In this document: piece by piece, positions 26,101 to 35,963 of the stretch
Position numbering within the stretch: position 1 is the stretch's first letter
Layout of the letters: each line of letters starts with the position of its first letter
DNA from: Arcuatula senhousia
Taxonomy: Eukaryota > Mollusca > Bivalvia > Mytilida > Mytilidae
Length of the DNA: 64,000 bases
NCBI GenBank assembly: GCA_963971305.1
Contig: OZ020309.1
Span: 9,851,001-9,915,000 of the forward strand
Reading direction: 5' to 3'
Notes under the pieces: model-generated
Told to the model about the DNA's origin: nothing
What the model saw: the letters and a program-made list of their open reading frames with translations, nothing else
Databases searched by the model: none
Made by a program: the position numbers and the translations under genes

Positions 26101-29100
26101 GATATGATAACTTTAATAATTATATAAGTCTATTCAATGAATATATTCGTGAGTAACTATACCCAAAGAATAATTCCATTGTGTGGCCCATTATCTTTTT
26201 GTGTTGCATAAATTAAGTCTTCTGTCCATTCATGCTTTCATTAGTTTTTCAATTTCTGGTTGACTTTGTGTTAAATTTGAATTCTTGGTCATGAAATTCT
26301 GTTCAGCTATATGTTAATTTGTATAGACTACAGAACAACACAAATATGTGTCAAGTTAGGCATAATGATAAGTGAATTAACTTAAAACACATTGTTAAAA
26401 ATTTAGTTTTGAAGTAAAAACTAAAAATGTAGGTTTAAGAATTGAATTTTATGAGGTTTTATAATTATAAATTTTATTTTTTGCAGTGTATTTTTCCAGT
26501 CCTCAGTGAGCTATTATACATCAACCCATTGGGAGAAACTAAAAAAGTTCGAGAGCAATATTTACAGCAATGGATGTAAGTAAAACTCATTAGATTTCAT
26601 TTATTTACTTTTTTATCTTAAGTATGTTTGAATTTCAACAAACTTTTCCCAGAAATCATATGATAAGCTATGCATGATGATTCTTTATGATTTTCATACA
26701 TATAAGTTACCTTAATGTATGGACATTTCTCCATATTTTGTTTTATAAAACTCAACTTCATGGTTGACTTTTTTTTATTCCTTTATTAACTAATCCAAAA
26801 CCTTTTTTTCAGTGGTTTCATCAACGAAAGATATAATCGTGGGATTGGAGATGAACCTAAAGGTAACTGGACAATCCTTACTAAGAAACATAGGAAGCAG
26901 TTTGACTCTAACTCATGTGGGATATTTGTTCTCAAGGTATGATGTAGGTTCTATAAAGTATAATGTGTATATAATGTAAATGCAATTTCTGATCAAATGC
27001 ACTTATAAGGGGATATTTTTGTGTCCCATCTATGAAAGAAGGGGGCATATAGTGTTGGGGGTCTGTTCACCTGTCTTTCCGTTTGTCCGTCTGTTGGTTC
27101 ATCCTTTAGTTCTGTTCTTCTGTATCTCCCAAATTGCAAAATGTGGCATAATGTCAATTGGACATATTCTTGTTACATTTCATTTTTGAGTGTATTGAAT
27201 CATGTTAAGATTTTTGCTGAAGTAAGACATGATATTCCTGGCTCATTTTGACTTATGACATTAGGATGCCCCATTGATAGACCTTTTCTTTTATGTGTCA
27301 ATGGCTTACTTTAAAACTTAATTTTTTTTATATATTATTGTACATTATGCATCAGGGAATCAAGGTATCTTATATTAACATGTATTTATTTAAGCAAAAC
27401 AAACATCCAAGAAAGTGCATTTAAGTAATAAATACTCATTTTTGTAAATCATATTTTGATCATTTAAATATTAACATTTAACATACTCATTAACTTGTGG
27501 CCTGATAGGCAAGACACCAGGTTGTGAGGGATGAATAATATTTTTCCATTTACTATAATTGTTTTATAAAGCATTACACTAGATTTATGCTGATAAATAT
27601 TTATTATGGATAAACTATAAAGATAAAACATTTTTTTTCTTTATATTTTTTATTACAGTTTGCAGAACTTGTTCTAGATGGTAATGAAAGTCTTATGTTT
27701 GACTCATCAAAGAACAGACTTAAATCTATGCGGTTAGAAATAGGCCAGTACTTAGTAGAAAGCAGTGGTATGTTATACCCTATAGCGGGTTAATTTCATG
27801 GGGGTGAATTTTTGCATTTTTTGTGTAATAAGGTATGTGAAATTTTTATACCCCCGCTTCGAAGAAGAGGGGGGTATACTGTTTTACCCTTGTCCGTTCG
27901 TCCGTCCGTCCGTCCGTCCGTTCGTCTGTCCGTAACAAAACTTCCGTCGCAGTTTTCTATGCAACTACATGAGATAGAATTTTGATATTTTGTATATAGC
28001 TTTATCCTATAGTACCATATGGTGTATACCGATTTTATGCTCCTAGGTAGTTTACTTCCTATTTACCGAATACTTAGGTTTTTACACATAATGGACATAA
28101 ATGCAAAATTTCCGTCATATTTTCCCAAGCAACTACAAGAGATAGAGGTCTGATATTTTGTATATAGCTTTATCCTATAGTACCATATGGTGTATACCGA
28201 TTTTATGCTCCTAGGTAATCTACTTCCTGTTTACTGAATACTTAGGTTTTACACATAATGGACATAAATGCAAAATTTCCGTCACATTTTCCCAAGCAAC
28301 TACATGAGATAGAGGTCTGATATTTTGTATACAACATTATCATATAGGTCCATATGGTGTATACCGATTTTATGGTCGTAGGTAGACTACTTCCTGTTTA
28401 CGGAATACTTAGGTTTTTACACATAATGGACATAAATGCAAAATTTCCGTCACAGTTTCCCAAGCAACTACATGAGATAGAGGTCTGATATTTTGTATAT
28501 AGCTTTATCCTTTAGTTCCATATTGTGTTTAGTGATTTTATGTTCCTAGGTCAACTACTTCTTGTCCGCAGAGTATTCAAGCTTGTATGCATGGCTTAGT
28601 TTGGGGAGCGGGGGTATCACTAGTGAGCATTAGCTCACAGATTTACTTGTTTATTTTTGTGATTTGTGAATGTGTTTATATAAGATTTGCATTAAATGGA
28701 TATTTTTGCAGTATTCTTCAAGAATTAAGTGTATTCAATTCATGAATCATAGAAAATTTATTGAATACAAAGATTAGTTAAACTTCTCTAAGTTTTTATC
28801 ACTGTTGGAGCTTGTAAGTACATTGATGACCTGAACAGCTGTTACATGTATATGTTAAAGGATGCCATTCCATCATTTACTCATATTGCTTTGGTTTTTT
28901 TCAGTTATCTTGTTTAGAATATACATGTGATTGCTTAATGACAATGTTTTGATTTTAAAAAGATACAACATCTCTCTCTCTTTATTTTGATCTTGTAGAA
29001 ATGTTTATTGATTTTTAGACAACATGGTAGAGATTGCTACAACACAAGAAGTATTTGAGGTGGATGAAGTAAATGAAACACATGATGATCAAGAAAAAAC

Positions 29101-31975
29101 AGTAGAGTCAGAAAGAACAGATAAGCATGAAAATGAACCAATAAAAAAACAAGGAATGATAGAAGAGTCTGAAAAAAATGATGGATCAGTAAGATCAATT
29201 GATGATGATGATGGAGAACTGAGTGTCAGTGAACATGACCAATGTGTTTCAGATGTAATTATTCTTACAAAAATTATAATTCAAATATATGCGATATCAG
29301 AACCTTTCTTTATATTTGCAAACTAGAGATAATAACATTAACGCTGTCCTTACAATAGAAGTTTTTAACTAGGTTTTGTGTCAACTTCTTTGTTTAATAT
29401 GTGATGGCAGGGTCTTGCACCAATCAAAACCACAAAATTGTTGTAAGACATTGGGTTATTGTCTTAGTAAAAAATATCTGTTACAACCTTTATGAGTAAC
29501 ATAAAAATTCTTTTTGAGATTCCAGATAATTGATTGAAATAATGAAATGTGGAATAAGTGTAGGCATAAAAACCATGTAAACATGCAAAAAAATGGAAAA
29601 TTACAAACAAAAATCAAGCAGCCTTCTACGTGCCAGGATGTGCCACTCGCTATTTTGTGATTAACTCAAGGTTTAAATGTGATGCACATGGTTAAATACA
29701 GCCCTGAATAAGTCAGAGAAAAGAGCTACTTCTGAAAAAAAATCATAAATACATAAAAATAACAAATATCAGAAAATGTTTGTGAAAAATGTCAGATTTT
29801 GAAATGTAAATTAATCTAAAAGTACTTTTTTTCAGTATAATCAATTCAAGGATACTCTCTATTCAATGATCAACTGTGAAAAGAAAGAATGGTCATGTTA
29901 TTAATTAGAATTTAAATTATTTTATTTTTTCTCCAGAACTTATTTAGTTACTTGGAAAAACAAAACTTTGTGAATTAATGTTTATAGCATATCTCTGATC
30001 AGTAAAGTTATAAATTGTCTACTGCTTACTGTCAAAGAATCTGTAATATCTTGCAAAATCCGACCAGTACCTCCTCGTGGTGCAAGATGGGCACTGTTCC
30101 AGAGAAAACCATGGTCTTAATTCCCTTTTTTTTTGTAAACAGTGAGTTATCTCCCATTTACAAGAGTTTTCCACCATTATGGTAGGTATATTACATTACA
30201 ATTAATGGGCAAAATTATTCAAAGGGCTTAGCGGACCCAGTTATGCCCAGAAAATATGTTAAATACATTTTTGAAAATATTTATTTTTAACTTTAGGAAA
30301 TTTTTTGACAAAATGAAAAATAAATGCAGAAATCTTATATTTCCCCACGTCAACTAGTATAAAATACCTTCTGGAAAGAGAGAATACCTCTGCAAATTTG
30401 AAACAACAAACACTATACTAAAAGAGGGAATTTGTACCAGGTCTTCTAGAGCAGCAAACACTGGCGGTGGTGTGTCATGTCTAAATCTCACAAGTATAAA
30501 ACCAATAGGTCAAATCTAGTACAGAACATATTTATGATAAGGAACTATAATGAAAAGGATAATTATTCTTTGAAATCCATCTGTGATAAATTTCACACAG
30601 TATGGTTTTGGTCCTTTCTTGACATTCCAGACATTAATAGACAGGATATATAATTACATGTATTTGTTGTATACCTTATAATTATTGAAATTATTCTATA
30701 TATGTGATATCTTATCATATCATATTTAGACTTGTACCATTCATCTTTTTCTTGTGTCTATACAAGTTGAAAGCCATGGCAGAATTTATAATATTGTTTA
30801 TAGTTGTTTTTTTTTTAGTGATCTGAAGAGTCACCTCAGACACCACTTGTTCATGGAAAACCCATTGAGATTTTATAATCAACACAAAGCAATCCATTGT
30901 TTTGGAACAGATGTGCTTAAGCAAACAGTATGACATTGTTTTTATAGAGAATTATAACTTATTATTTGTTTTTCGCCTAAAATAAAAGTCCTCGCCCTGC
31001 ATATGTTAATAGGACAACTTGAAGAGGAAAAAGATCTTACCATTTTTCATACAAACAAGACTTAAACTTATATTAAATAACATAAGATGGCTTTACTACA
31101 TACATATTTTGGTTCTCAGAAACTAGTATATATATGATTTAAACTAAAAGGAGTTTCTTGTCTTTTAGGTTATTGAGGGGTTATCTATGATAATAAGTAA
31201 AGATACATCGATGGTTGGTTGTGACCGAGGGTGAGTTTTATTTATTCAGTTTTCAATCATTACACTTTAAGATTTGACGATAAGATAAAATCTCAAATTG
31301 TATTTGCTATTTTTTGTGTACATGTACCTTTTTGATGCCTTCTAACTGTTTGAAAATAATCAAAATATGTTATATTAATACTTCAATTATTTAATAGATT
31401 GGATTTTTTACAATTGTTCATTTTTTACAATTGTTTCATGTGTCAAATTTCCTGCTTTTTTTGTTTACTAGGAGGCCATATTCAAATCGCCATTTGACCC
31501 TCAAGGAATGCAAAAACAGCAAATTATTAGAAATATTTAGAGTTTTTGGACAGTAAGTGACATTTATAATACCTAATAAATAAAGAGAGAGTTAACATAT
31601 TGCCATTTAAACAACCAAAAATACTTACTTAGTAAATGAAATCATACATACTTTTACACTTCGGCATTTTTCCAGCAAAACATATTTTATAATCAGTTTA
31701 ATTAATAGCAATACTACCTGTATTCATTTTAAAATACATTTGTCCTTTTTTGTTAAAGAAATGTCATAATATTTTAGATAATTCAAAGGGTATTCTTTTT
31801 TCATTTCAGATTACTTAATACATATCAAATAGGTGTATTAGTGAAAGAGCTTATTGTTCTTATCAATATGCGTGAAAGTGGTTTATCCTATGAAGAGGTA
31901 GATGATAAATGCAGATCAACAGAAATAAATGTTCAAGAAATGAACAGGAAGAGCAGACTAGCAAGAAGAAAATGA
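11712..31975 (+). CDS. MULE transposase-SWIM-Ulp1 fusion gene, ~26 exons, with disabling lesions
   Basis: Exons deduced from splice sites and phase: 11712-11838, 12768-12937, 13322-13438, 14027-14166, 17131-17351, 17646-17735, 18807-19165, 20361-20466, 20697-20832, 21326-21501, 21763-22694, 23197-23229, 23478-23543, 23883-23948, 24461-24549, 24900-24941, 25421-25522, 26022-26090, 26487-26575, 26813-26936, 27659-27767, 29019-29254, 30829-30927, 31169-31230, 31472-31552, 31810-31975. Phases agree at every junction from exon 5 to exon 22 and from 23 to 26, and across exons 1-4 apart from a 5-bp insertion in exon 4. The protein would have about 1,330 residues: Cys-rich N-terminal region, DDE core, SWIM finger, basic linker, C48 protease, acidic stretch, unknown C-terminus. 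It should cut and join the element's DNA in the nucleus. Lesions: in-frame TAA at 14156 and TGA at 18985. The exon 22-23 junction is weak. Separate transposase and protease transcripts remain possible. Confidence 0.75.
14294..17086 (+). repeat. Minisatellite array, ~67-bp unit, in intron 4 of the MULE gene
   Basis: About 40 head-to-tail copies of a ~67-bp unit containing CATACCAAGCCTAGACATAT, CCCACCAGCTACAATGAGGA and CTTATTACCTCCTATAATAC. Variants include a ~29-bp extra block (around 14640, 15130 and 15630) and a higher-order pattern in which blocks of several units recur almost exactly. CCACCAGCTACAATGAG matches the core of both MULE termini. The same unit in opposite orientation forms the array at 32160-34215. 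Copies are very similar to each other, which suggests recent amplification or conversion. Confidence 0.95.
17131..21501 (+). other. Exons 5-10: MULE-type DDE transposase core
   Basis: Exons 17131-17351, 17646-17735, 18807-19165, 20361-20466, 20697-20832 and 21326-21501 give a continuous frame apart from one TGA. Candidate catalytic residues: first Asp in CLLDATYCTTKYDLPLFF (exon 7), second Asp in HFLTDFDEREISAVE (exon 7), and Glu in TTTNGLERKHQDLKK (exon 10). The segment VYLCQFHREQAWDRWL (exon 8) is the conserved C/H block of MULE cores. The TGA at 18985-18987 falls just after LPLFFI, inside the first catalytic strand region, and is likely a mutation. Intron 6 appears to use a GC donor (17736, GCAAGT). 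Confidence 0.8.
18985..18987 (+). other. In-frame premature TGA in transposase exon 7
   Basis: Codons before (PLFFI) and after (VQTNTGYAICGSF) are family-like in the same frame, so a single-base change, for example from a Cys or Trp codon, is the simplest explanation. No selenocysteine context is apparent. Assembly or sequencing error cannot be excluded from one copy. Confidence 0.75.
21763..22694 (+). other. Exon 11: SWIM zinc finger and basic linker of the MULE protein
   Basis: The largest exon, about 311 residues, enters in phase 2 as EYLQYNVKSLEVY. The SWIM finger CxC...CxH is CQCMDWGKHHLPCKHM near residues 85-100 of the exon, after VKSMDSDMLYNVCLTDDG. SWIM fingers are standard C-terminal to MULE cores and bind DNA or protein. 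Then follow a Ser/Asn/Glu-rich stretch and a strongly basic part (RSKPKSGPKRS, LRKNRKKNLKLKGRKSKR), which is a likely nuclear localisation signal, then an acidic DDDEDNPAIDG. Splice sites: TTCTTCTTTTAG and AAAG/GTATGT. Confidence 0.85.
23197..24549 (+). other. Exons 12-15: short linker exons joining transposase and protease
   Basis: Four small exons (33, 66, 66 and 89 bp) enter in phase 1 with good acceptor and donor sites. They encode basic, low-complexity sequence (GTKRRKNLQSK; KASRKKTCVGLTLEKEST; GTRNKTISENSST), then VESQNMSINVIGYQINQQSF and LDSMLPDE. The last of these is the start of the protease fold. Because phases 1-1-1-1-0 run unbroken into the protease, these exons are the main evidence for fusion. 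One host-type dispersed repeat fragment (23985-24175) lies in the intron before 24461. Confidence 0.7.
23985..24175 (-). repeat. Retroelement 3'-tail fragment in a MULE intron
   Basis: AGAGGTACCAATGGGGTATT, then runs of A-rich sequence and AATGCTAACTCAAGTCATAA, AGAGTGAATTAACTC. The same order (GGTGTACCAAAGGGG ... AACTCAAGTCGAAACGAGAG) lies next to the reverse transcriptase at 51.6 kb, so this is probably a 5'-truncated copy of the 3' tail of such an element. Confidence 0.5.
24461..27767 (+). other. Exons 15-21: Ulp1/C48-type cysteine protease domain
   Basis: Exons 24461-24549, 24900-24941, 25421-25522, 26022-26090, 26487-26575, 26813-26936 and 27659-27767 read through without stops. Family landmarks: DEVMNAYISLK, then the His of GGVHWSLM, LLYINPLGETKK, and the active-site Cys in KQFDSNSCGIFVLKF with its upstream Gln. 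The acidic third triad position appears as Asn (YINPLG) where Asp is usual in SENP/Ulp1 enzymes. Transposon-borne Ulp1-like proteases are known in other MULEs, such as plant Kaonashi-type elements. The likely role is cleavage of SUMO or of the fused protein itself; that is inference. Confidence 0.8.
25060..25215 (-). repeat. Dispersed repeat shared with 63172-63330 in inverted orientation
   Basis: GTTTTGAGTACTTTTCGTTT, GGTTACTCCTTGAAATATCG and GCATATCCAATTTAACC occur here, and their reverse complements occur in the same order at the far right of the window (GGTTAATTTGGATATGC, CGATATTTCAAGGAGTAACC, AAACGAAAAGTACTCAAAAC). It lies in the intron between 24941 and 25421. Confidence 0.75.
27848..28649 (+). 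mobile_element. Helentron-like non-autonomous element, family B, in a MULE intron
   Basis: It starts ATACCCCCGCTTCGAAGAAG with an adjacent hairpin (CCCCC...GGGGG) and a GTCCGTCCGTCCGTCC tract. It then has about four ~155-bp tandem units (ATGGACATAAATGCAAAATT, CAAGCAACTACATGAGATAG, TACTTCCTGTTTA). The end has the inverse of the start (GAGCGGGGGTAT, 28605-28616), a hairpin GTGAGC-ATTA-GCTCAC (28623-28638) and CTTG followed by TT. The layout is the same as in family A with unrelated sequence. It lies in the intron between protease exon 27767 and exon 29019. Confidence 0.65.
29019..31975 (+). other. Exons 22-26: acidic stretch and unrecognised C-terminus of the MULE protein
   Basis: Exon 29019-29254 is very acidic (DNMVEIATTQEVFEVDEV, SIDDDDGELSVSEHDQ). 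Exons 30829-30927, 31169-31230, 31472-31552 and 31810-31975 give SHLRHHLFMENPLRFYNQ, VIEGLSMIISKDTSMVGCDR, GRPYSNRHLTLKECKNSKLL, LLNTYQIGVLVKELIVLINM and end in RKSRLARRK then TGA at 31973. I do not recognise the domain. The join from exon 22 to 23 is uncertain: the strong acceptor at 30818 would need phase 2, while the phase-0 frame needs the poorer AG at 30828, so an exon may be missing or this may be a separate gene. Confidence 0.55.
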
Positions 31976-32159
31976 TGGAAAATCAAATTTATTTTAAATA
32001 ACTGTTTCTTTAAAGTGAAAGTATAACTTTTACTTGGATGTCAATCTTCATTGTTTTTTGTGAGATGTGTCTAAGTTTGGTGTTTCAGAATTATAGAAGT
32101 TATATAAGTGGCATGATTGTAGTAATGGAGATATAGAATGCCTTTGATACAAAAATAAC

Positions 32160-34215
32160 CAGCCTAGACATATGTCTATTTCTAGGCTTGGTATTTCAGT
32201 ATTATAGGAGGTAATAAGTGTCCTCATTGTAGCTGGTGGGACATATGTCTAGGCTTGGTTATGTCAGTATTATGGGAGGTAATAAGTGTCCTCATTGTAG
32301 CTGGTGGGACATATGTCTAGTCTTGGTATGTCGGTATTATTGGAGGTAATAAGTGTCCTCATTGTAGCTGGCGGGATATATGTCTAGGCTTGTTATGTCA
32401 GTATTATGGGAGGTAATAAGTGTCCTCATTGTAGCTGGTGGGATATATGTCTAGGCTTGGTATGTCAGTATTATGGGAGGTAATAAGTGTCCTCATTGTA
32501 GCTGGTGGGACATATGTCTAGGCTTGGTTATGTCAGTATTACTGGAGGTAATAAGTGTCCTCATTGTAGCTGGTGGGACATATGTCTAGGCTTGGAATGT
32601 CAGTATTATGGGAGGTAATAAGTGTCCTCATTGTAGCTGGTGGGACATATGTCTAGTCTTGGTATGTCGGTATTATTGGAGGTAATAAGTGTCCTCATTG
32701 TAGCTGGCGGGATATATGTCTAGGCTTGTTATGTCAGTATTATGGGAGGTAATAAGTGTCCTCATTGTAGCTGGTGGGATATATGTCTAGGCTTGGTTAT
32801 GTCAGTATTATGGGAGGTAATAAGTGTCCTCATTGTAGCTGGTGGGATATATGTCTAGGCTTGGTTATGTCAGTATTATGGGAGGTATTAAGTGTCCTCA
32901 TTGTAGCTGGTGGGACATATGTCTAGGCTTGGTTATGTCAGTATTATGGGAGGTAATAAGTGTCCTCATTGTAGCTGGTGGGATATATGTCTAGGCTTGG
33001 TATGTCAATATTATGGGAGGTAATAAGTGTCCTCATTGTAGCTGGTGGGATATATGTCTAGGCTTGGTTATGTCAGTATTATGGGAGGTAATAAGTGTCC
33101 TCATTGTAGCTGGTGGGATATATGTCTAGGCTTGGTATGTCAATATTATGGGAGGTAATAAGTGTCCTCATTGTAGCTGGTGGGACATATGTCTAGGCTT
33201 GGTATGTCAGTATTATGGGAGGTAAAAAGTGTCCTCATTGTAGCTGGTGGGACATATGTCTAGGCTTGGTATGTCAGTATTATGGGAGGTAAAAAGTGTC
33301 CTCATTGTAGCTGGTGGGACATATGTCTAGGCTTGGTATGTCAGTATTATGTGAGGTAATAAGTGTCCTCATTGTAGCTGGTGAGACATATGTCTAGGCT
33401 TGGTATGTCGGTATTATGGGAGGTAATAAGTGTCCTCATTGTAGCTGGTGGGATATATGTCTAGGCTTGGTATGTCAGTATTATAGGAGGTAATAAGTGT
33501 CCTCATTGTAGCTGGTGGGACATATGTCTAGGCTTGGTTATGTCAGTATTACTGGAGGTAATATGTGTCCTCATTTTAGCTGGTGGGACATATGTCTAGG
33601 CTTGTTTATGTCAGTATTATGGGAGGTAATAAGTGTCCTCATTGTAGCTGGTGGGATATATGTCTAGGCTTGGTATGTCAATATTATGGGAGGTAATAAG
33701 TGTCCTCATTGTAGCTGGTGGGACATATGTCTAGGCTTGGTATGTCAGTATTATGGGAGGTAAAAAGTGTCCTCATTGTAGCTGGTGGGACATATGTCTA
33801 GGCTTGGTATGTCAGTAATATTGGAGGTAATAAGTGTCCTCATTGTAGCTGGTGGGCCATATGTCTAGGCTTGGTATGTCGGTATTATGTGAGGTAATAA
33901 GTGTCCTCATTGTAGCTGGTGAGACATATGTCTAGGCTTGGTATGTCAGTATTATAGGAGGTAATAAGTGTCCTCATTGTAGCTGGTGAGACATATGTCT
34001 AGGCTTGGTATGTCAGTATTATGGGAGGTAATAAGTGTCCTCATTGTAGCTGGTGGGATATATGTTTAGGCTTGGGATGTCAGTATTATTGGAGGTAATA
34101 AGTGTCCTCATTGTAGCTGGTGGGACACATGTCTAGGCTTGGTTGTCAGTATTATAGGAGGTAATTAGTGTCCTCATTGTAGCTGGTGAGACATTTGTCT
34201 AGGCTTGGTATGTCA
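32160..34215 (-). repeat. Inverted partner array of the ~67-bp MULE minisatellite
   Basis: About 30 regular units read TCTAGGCTTGGTATGTCAGT, GGGAGGTAATAAGTGTCCTC, ATTGTAGCTGGTGGGACATA: the exact reverse complement of the intron 4 array unit. It begins about 185 bp after the gene's stop codon. A short stretch in the opposite orientation (AGCCTAGACATATGTC, 32161-32176) sits at the left junction. Its distance from the right terminus (about 5.8 kb to the inner edge) is close to that of the left array from the left terminus (about 5.5 kb). Confidence 0.95.
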
Positions 34216-34665
34216 ATATTTTACTAGAATGAGGAAATAAGGTGTCATTTTAGCTGGTGGAGATGTATGTTTAGGTCTGTTATGACAGTATTATAGAAAG
34301 TAAATATATGTCTTCATTTTATGTGTGGAGATGTAGGTCTAGGCTTGGTATATCAGTATTACTGGTATTTGAGGTAAATATAGGTTCTCAGGGTAGATGA
34401 TGAGATGTGTGTCTAGGCTTTGTATGTGAGTATTATCGGAGGTACACAAAGTCTTGACATACATGTCTCCTCATTGTAGCAGGTGAGATGTATGCCCAGA
34501 TTTGGTATGTCAGTATTATTATAGTATATATGTGTCCACATTGTAGCTGGGAGATGTATGCCTAGGCTTGGTATGTCAGTATGATAGGAGGAATATATGT
34601 GATCTTATTGTGATATACTGTATATGTGTAGGCCTTGTGAGCCAGTATGGAAGGAAATGAATGTC
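34216..34665 (-). repeat. Degenerate continuation of the inverted minisatellite
   Basis: Six or seven further units are recognisable by AGGCTTGGTATGTCAGTAT and TAGCTGGTGGAGATG-like words, but with many substitutions and length changes. Decay on the outer edge and near-identity inside is the usual pattern of unequal exchange or conversion in tandem arrays. Confidence 0.8.
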
Positions 34666-34799
34666 CTCGCCCCTTATAATGAATTGTATCTGAATGAATG
34701 GTTGTTTTTTTTTTCATTGCTATTTTGTTGACAATAACTGTTCAATTAAAGCCCGGCTTATCATAGCGTTTTACTCTTCTATGTCTATGTCCTGTATGT

Positions 34800-35480
34800 C
34801 ACATTTGTCGTGAAAAAAATTTCATGACAGGTCCTCTACTTCCTGTTTATGGAATACAAGTACTTAAGTCTTTCTGCAAGGATTTATTGGGAAGCTGGTT
34901 GAAATAGCAACATAGTTCAGATTTACTAGACGTTATTTTAGTTCGTATACTAACTTTATGATCCTAGGTTATCAACTTCCTGTTAACCGTATACTTTGGT
35001 TTTTACACATAGTAATGGTCATGCGAAATTTTTGTAATTTTTGTAGCAGTTTTCACAGCAACCACATGTATCTGATATTTTGAAGATAGCTTTATTCTAT
35101 ATTATCACCTTATGATGCATTTTAGTGTCACAAAAATTTCTGCCACAATTTTCTTTGTATTTGGGGTGTAGCTTCCTACTATAGTACATATATGGTGTGA
35201 AGCAATTTTTTGCCTGTAACCTATCAACTTCCTGTTAACCAAATGAATTTAGACACAGACGACATACGTCTTTCATGGAAGACCGCCATTCAAGTGTTTC
35301 TACTTCATCGGTTTCCTTAGGTTTTTACACAAACATACATGCTTGCTAAACTTGTATAAAAATAACCATAGAATCCACCCATTAATGGTAATTTTGGTAA
35401 AAAACTGTTTTTACACAGGCAAAATTTTGAGATCTGGGATATCAGTCCACTAGTGAGCATAAGCGCACAGATTCACATGT
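34800..35480 (+). repeat. Old family B Helentron-like remnant
   Basis: Diverged copies of family B words recur (CTACTTCCTGTTTATGGAAT, TACTTTGGTTTTTACACATA, CAGTTTTCACAGCAACCACA), and the end ATCAGTCCACTAGTGAGCAT ... GCGCACAGATT corresponds to the family B terminal hairpin. No clean 5' end is visible. Confidence 0.5.
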
Positions 35481-35486
35481 TCATTA

Positions 35487-35766
35487 GGGGCCGACCATTT
35501 AACTTGAAGGGGGCCTTGGTTTTTTCCTAAAAAAATATTCTGAAAATTGTTTTTGATGAAAAAAATAATTTGGCAGCTGAGCGTAAAAAAAAAATATTTT
35601 GAAGAAGGATTTCTGCTGTAAAAAATAATTCTGATAATGAAAAAAAAAATTCTGTCGCGACGCCTTCGAAAAATTAATATTTTGTCCGCGCTCTGCGTGG
35701 AAAAAAATTTCCAATCAAAACAAAAAAAACAAAGCCCCCGCCCCCCTGCAAGTTAAATGGTCCGTC
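35487..35766. mobile_element. MITE with GACCATTTAAC inverted ends
   Basis: GGGGCCGACCATTTAACTTG on the left is mirrored by CAAGTTAAATGGTCCGTC on the right. CATTA is present on both flanks (35482-35486 and 35767-35771), a possible 5-bp target duplication. The interior is AAAAATATT-rich and gives a spurious minus-strand ORF. A diverged relative is at 41293-41715. Confidence 0.6.
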
Positions 35767-35963
35767 CATTATCTTTTCCTATTTGAAATTTTCACACGAA
35801 AAAGTTTAATGTTAAGGTTAATTCACAACTACTAGTAATTTGGAAAAAGTCTACATTGACCTACAATAAAAATAAGCTAAGTGGAGGTCTTTAAATTGTG
35901 TGACTGTATTATATAACCAGTGAGACATGTTCATGATATAACTGATCAGAGGCAAAAAAAAAC

